Assembly: GCA_965153355.1 (NCBI GenBank)
Contig: OZ231126.1
Location: 45,446,001-45,510,000 of the forward strand
DNA: 64,000 nt
Origin: Flaccisagitta enflata
Lineage: Eukaryota; Chaetognatha; Sagittoidea; Aphragmophora
Direction: 5' to 3'
The notes under the pieces are model-generated. The model was not told the DNA's origin. It searched no databases and saw only the letters and a list, made by a program, of their open reading frames with translations. Of the stretch, positions 60,885 to 64,000 are shown piece by piece (the stretch's first letter is position 1; each line of letters opens with the position of its first letter). A program made the translations under genes and the position numbers.

Positions 60885-63029
60885 ATGTCGGGGCTAGAAA
60901 TGGATGTGGATGCTGGTGCTGGGGCACTTGGTGGTGGTGAGGAGTGTAGTTGTGAAGGTGCTTGCGCCTGCGAAAGAGGAGCAGATGGGGATGCGGCGGC
61001 TGATGGGGAAGAGTCGAGTCGGGACGATGGTAGTAATGTGAGCAGCGCTGATGAGAGTAGTGATAGTGATAGTGATGAGTCGTTGGTTTTGGATGCGGAT
61101 GGTCGTCAAGTGGTGCCGAAGGGTATGGCAGCGGAGATTTTGGCGATAATTAGGGATGATGGGAGGCTGTTGGGTGGGCGCCGGGTTGACCCGGAGAATT
61201 TACCTTCGACGGGAGGCCCGGTGGTTCCCCCCTGGATGAACATTTGGACGGATATGCCTATGGAAATACGTGATTTGAGTGGGTTGCGTCAGGTGGCAGT
61301 GTCTTTGCACAAGGTCGTTCATCCGGAGTTTGAGAATATGTGTGCGATGCAGGTGGTTCGACACGGTTGCTTGCCGGACTTTTTTTTGGTGGTGGACGCG
61401 GCAAGGCCGGATGATTTGAGGAAGGTGGCGGCGGGGGCATTTCGAGGGGAGTCGGTGATTTGGTGGGCACCGAGGAACTCGGATGGGGTGCGGTATGCGG
61501 TCCAGTCGTTTATGAGTGACCCGGGAGAATGTGAGTTTTGGTTGTGGCACAACGAGGAGACGCACAGGGCCCCTCGTTGGTCTGTTTGGCCGAGCCGCTG
61601 CCCGGTGAAGCGGGTGTCGGCGTTCTTGGAATTGCCTCCGGTATTGGATTTTTTGAGGTCGGTGGATAAGGCGGTTAAGGCGTGCCCACCTGGTAGTGGC
61701 CCGGCGGTCCCTTGGATCATCCGGGAGCTGCTGGATGGGGCCAAAAGTTGGAAGGACTTGTGTAGGGGTCATAGAAATAGGAGGCCGGTCTATGTGCCGG
61801 AAGTGCTTTTCGGATCGATGGCGAAGAGGCCCGGCTTGAAGGAAGGAGTTGCGGCTTCTAACCAACTCATTTGTGATGCAATGCGCGGACTTTATTTTGA
61901 TGAGAAGGACATGGGGGCTGTGGAGGAGCAGCCGGTGGCGGACGCGGAAGTGGAAGGGCAGCCGGCGGCGGACGCAGGAGTGGTGGTGCCGGAGGTGGTG
62001 GTGCCGGTGGTGGATCCGGCGATGCCTCCGTTAGAGCCGGCGGTGCCGGTGGTGCCGGTGGCGGATGACGGTGGTGGGGGCGCGGTGGAGGAAGAGGATG
62101 GGGGGCAGGAGGCGGCGCGGCTACTGGAGGAGGAGAAGAAGCGGAAGAAGGCGGTGAGGCGGACGGCGCGGCGGAAGCGGTCGAAGTTGGCGGCGAAGGC
62201 GAAGTTGGAGGAGGTGCTGCGTGCGGAGCAAGAGCGGGTGCGCCTGGAGGATGAGCAGCAGCGCCAGGCAGAGGAGCAGAGGCTGCGGGAGGAGGAGCAG
62301 CGGCGCTTGGCGGAGCAGCAACGTCTGGACGGGGAGCGTCGTCGCCGGGAGGAGGAGGCTGCGAAGGAGGTGGCGCGATTGGAGCGCTCTCTACGAGAGG
62401 CCCGGAATCAGCAGGTGCAGATTCGGCAGGGAGGCCATAGCCGGTCTTCTTCGCAGGGGTCTGGCCGGGTTGGTGGTCGGGTTGGCGGTGATGGTGGTGG
62501 TGGCTCTGGTGGCGGCGGCGGGGGTCATTACGGTGGTGGCGGTGGTGGTCATCATGGTGGTGGCGGTGGTGGTCATCATGGTGGTGGCGGTGGTGGTCAT
62601 CGTGGCGGTGGTGGTCATCGTGGTGGTGGAGGCGGCGGGTTTCAGCGTGGTGGTGGTTTCCATCGTGGAGGTGGAGGCGGTGGGTCCCAGCGTGGTGGTG
62701 GCGGTGGTGGTCGGCCTTGGGTGGAGAGGGGGCATTGTGGCTTCCGCGTGCCTGACCAACCATCGTCGTCGTCGGCGCGGCCGCCAGCCTCTCCATCGTT
62801 GAACTCGTCTTTCGCTTCTTCTTCTTCTTCTACCTTTTCCGAGCAAGAGATGCAGATTGCGTTGGCATTTGCTTCTGGTATGCGGCATGCGGGGGACCGG
62901 TCGCGCAGTGGTGAGCGGGTTGAGGAGCCGTTGGCGACCTCTTCCCCTGCTGCGTGGAGGCCTTCCCGTTCTTCTGATCGGGGTGGTGATGGTCGGCGCG
63001 GGGGCCCGCCGCCGTCTTTTCGGCGTTAG
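60885..63029 (+). CDS. ORF3 of the BEL/Pao element, 714 aa, function unknown
   Basis: An intact frame downstream of pol, same strand, start at the first ATG (the frame opens slightly earlier without ATG). Residues 1-75 are acidic with Cys and Ser/Asp clusters (CSCEGACACE, SDSDSDES). About 85-335 look globular (WMNIWTDMPME, VIWWAPRN, CEFWLWHNEE). A Val/Pro/Ala-rich linker runs to about 405. About 406-510 is a basic then Glu/Arg/Gln-rich coiled coil. About 538-615 is Gly/His/Arg-rich (GGGGGGHHGG repeats), and the tail is Ser/Arg-rich. There is no signal peptide or membrane segment, so it is not an envelope protein. Composition suggests RNA binding or assembly, but that is inference. G-rich codon use differs from gag and pol. 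Confidence 0.8.
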   Translation: MSGLEMDVDAGAGALGGGEECSCEGACACERGADGDAAADGEESSRDDGSNVSSADESSDSDSDESLVLDADGRQVVPKGMAAEILAIIRDDGRLLGGRRVDPENLPSTGGPVVPPWMNIWTDMPMEIRDLSGLRQVAVSLHKVVHPEFENMCAMQVVRHGCLPDFFLVVDAARPDDLRKVAAGAFRGESVIWWAPRNSDGVRYAVQSFMSDPGECEFWLWHNEETHRAPRWSVWPSRCPVKRVSAFLELPPVLDFLRSVDKAVKACPPGSGPAVPWIIRELLDGAKSWKDLCRGHRNRRPVYVPEVLFGSMAKRPGLKEGVAASNQLICDAMRGLYFDEKDMGAVEEQPVADAEVEGQPAADAGVVVPEVVVPVVDPAMPPLEPAVPVVPVADDGGGGAVEEEDGGQEAARLLEEEKKRKKAVRRTARRKRSKLAAKAKLEEVLRAEQERVRLEDEQQRQAEEQRLREEEQRRLAEQQRLDGERRRREEEAAKEVARLERSLREARNQQVQIRQGGHSRSSSQGSGRVGGRVGGDGGGGSGGGGGGHYGGGGGGHHGGGGGGHHGGGGGGHRGGGGHRGGGGGGFQRGGGFHRGGGGGGSQRGGGGGGRPWVERGHCGFRVPDQPSSSSARPPASPSLNSSFASSSSSTFSEQEMQIALAFASGMRHAGDRSRSGERVEEPLATSSPAAWRPSRSSDRGGDGRRGGPPPSFRR

Positions 63030-63159
63030 CGGGCTGTTCCCGCTGTCCGTCCGTCCATCCGTTTTTTCCGTCGATTACAGGTGGGAGTTGTTGTTTTTTC
63101 TTGAGGTGGGACAATGTACTGAGTTTGATTGGTTTGAAGTGGGCTTCAAACGGGCGGAC
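63030..63159 (+). other. 3' untranslated region before the 3' LTR
   Basis: 130 bp ending 'caaacgggcggac' before the LTR; the polypurine tract is short and not clear-cut. Confidence 0.6.
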
Positions 63160-63784
63160 TGTGGAATATCGCACTGAATTTTACTAGTTTTGTGATTATT
63201 TGTAGCTGCATATTTCTTTGATTCGCCCTGTTTTTTGCCCATTTTGTGGATTTATATTATTGCTGATTTTTCTTTCTTTAGATCAGTGATAATGTTATTC
63301 GCTCTTCATTCATGATCAATCTTGGGGTGCGTTTCCTTACCTGGTGAGTTGTGATTGGACTCGGTTGGTTGGTCAGTTGGTCGGCTTGGTTGGTTGGTCA
63401 GTTGGTCGGTTGGTGATGTTTAGTTATTTAGTTATTTAGTTATTGAGGATGTGAGTTATTGAGTTATTCAGATTGATAGGTTGATAGGTTAACCCTTTTC
63501 TTCTCTTTTCCCCTCTCCCTTTTCCTATCTATTTCAGCGTTTTTATACCCCTTTCAACCATAGAAGATATTTTGATGGCGACGACGAAAGACTCTATCCG
63601 CATGGAGGCGCAATGACTTTCTTTGGATTTCGTTGGAGTTGACGTTGTTGGCGTGGCGCGTGGCGTGGCTTCGAGAGGATTGGCGCGGTCGTGACGCAGC
63701 GACCGACGGACCGATTCATCGTCCTCGACGTCAGCGCATAGGTACTTTGACGGTTGGAGATAGTGTTCTACGCGGTTCTTTACA
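63160..63784 (+). repeat. 3' LTR of the BEL/Pao element
   Basis: 625 bp, same ends as the 5' LTR. Differences by eye cluster in the region equivalent to 53285-53310 and near the 3' third. Confidence 0.93.
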
Positions 63785-63789
63785 CACGG
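63785..63789 (+). repeat. Target site duplication CACGG, right
   Basis: Matches 53012-53016. The following 'tggctaaaaatt' resembles the end of a hairpin element, so the insertion may be in older repeat DNA. Confidence 0.85.
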
Positions 63790-63829
63790 TGGCTAAAAAT
63801 TAAAAGTCACATCAGATCATCAGTTAAGA

Positions 63830-63830
<1 letters not shown>

Positions 63831-63875
<45 letters not shown>
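63831..63875. repeat. (AG)n microsatellite
   Basis: A pure dinucleotide tract. 63876-64000 holds nothing recognised. Confidence 0.95.
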
Positions 63876-63877
<2 letters not shown>

Positions 63878-64000
63878 ACAATTCGTAATTAATGGGAAAT
63901 ACATTTACAAACAGACCATTGTCCAATTCTTTATCATTCCACCTCAAAATTGTGTGCTGAATGCCGGAAAACCGTCGCGAAAAATTTTTAGCTGTAATAT

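Larger units (their letters stand above)
53017..63784 (+). mobile_element. BEL/Pao LTR retrotransposon, full length (10.77 kb)
   Basis: Two 625 bp LTRs, a flanking 5 bp duplication, and open gag, pol and a third frame, all on the plus strand. Domain order is protease, reverse transcriptase, RNase H, integrase, DUF5641-like C-terminus, typical of BEL/Pao. LTRs differ at about 10 positions by eye (about 98.4% identity) and no frame is broken, so it is a fairly young and possibly active copy. Unusual points are the in-frame UGA between gag and pol and a large non-envelope ORF3. Confidence 0.93.

Noticed and set aside
61867-62796. 309-codon minus-strand frame opposite ORF3, rich in His, Pro and Ala
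   Set aside because: It is the complement of the G-rich ORF3 coding sequence and lacks independent evidence.

Overview
The window is animal nuclear DNA. It has spliced genes with canonical GT/AG introns, very dense simple-sequence repeats, and many DNA and LTR transposons. The one readable host gene is a large cadherin whose N-terminus resembles PCDH15/Cad99C and whose later repeat linkers (RNLNPP, RNINPP) look like those of spiralian cadherins. A lophotrochozoan invertebrate (mollusc-like) is therefore my best guess, held loosely because the species cannot be read from the sequence.

Layout. 1-22.9 kb is almost gene-free: long (CT)n, (AG)n, (CTTT)n, (GAT)n and (CA)n tracts, foldback and hairpin elements, a 0.9 kb tandem duplication, an array of perfect palindromes, and one possible terminal exon on the minus strand (2495-2700). 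22.98-31.81 kb, minus strand: a cadherin gene reconstructed from six exons, from a signal-peptide exon to a 3.9 kb exon, with all intron phases matching; its transmembrane and tail exons are not identified. Its introns carry transposons, including one MITE nested in another and about 1 kb of (TTG)n. 32.5-37.7 kb: nested hairpin elements, an internally deleted Tc1/mariner copy, and three minus-strand exons with a stop codon and poly(A) signal that look like the 3' end of a second gene. 38-53 kb: more repeats, including an 11 x 71 bp minisatellite inside a hairpin element.

53.02-63.78 kb is a full-length BEL/Pao LTR retrotransposon with 625 bp LTRs (about 10 differences by eye) and a 5 bp target duplication (CACGG). 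Gag and pol are both open and lie in the same frame, separated by a single UGA followed by CUAG, the known leaky-stop context. Gag-Pol is thus probably made by stop-codon readthrough. A third sense-strand frame of 714 codons follows pol; it has no signal peptide or membrane segment, so it is not an envelope gene, and its product is unrecognised. A strong splice acceptor sits just before it.

The other notable system is a family of short elements in three subfamilies. In each subfamily the 5' end, the inner arm of the 3' hairpin and the 3' end carry the same short sequence, and all three change together between subfamilies. This resembles non-autonomous Helentron (HINE/DINE-1-like) elements.
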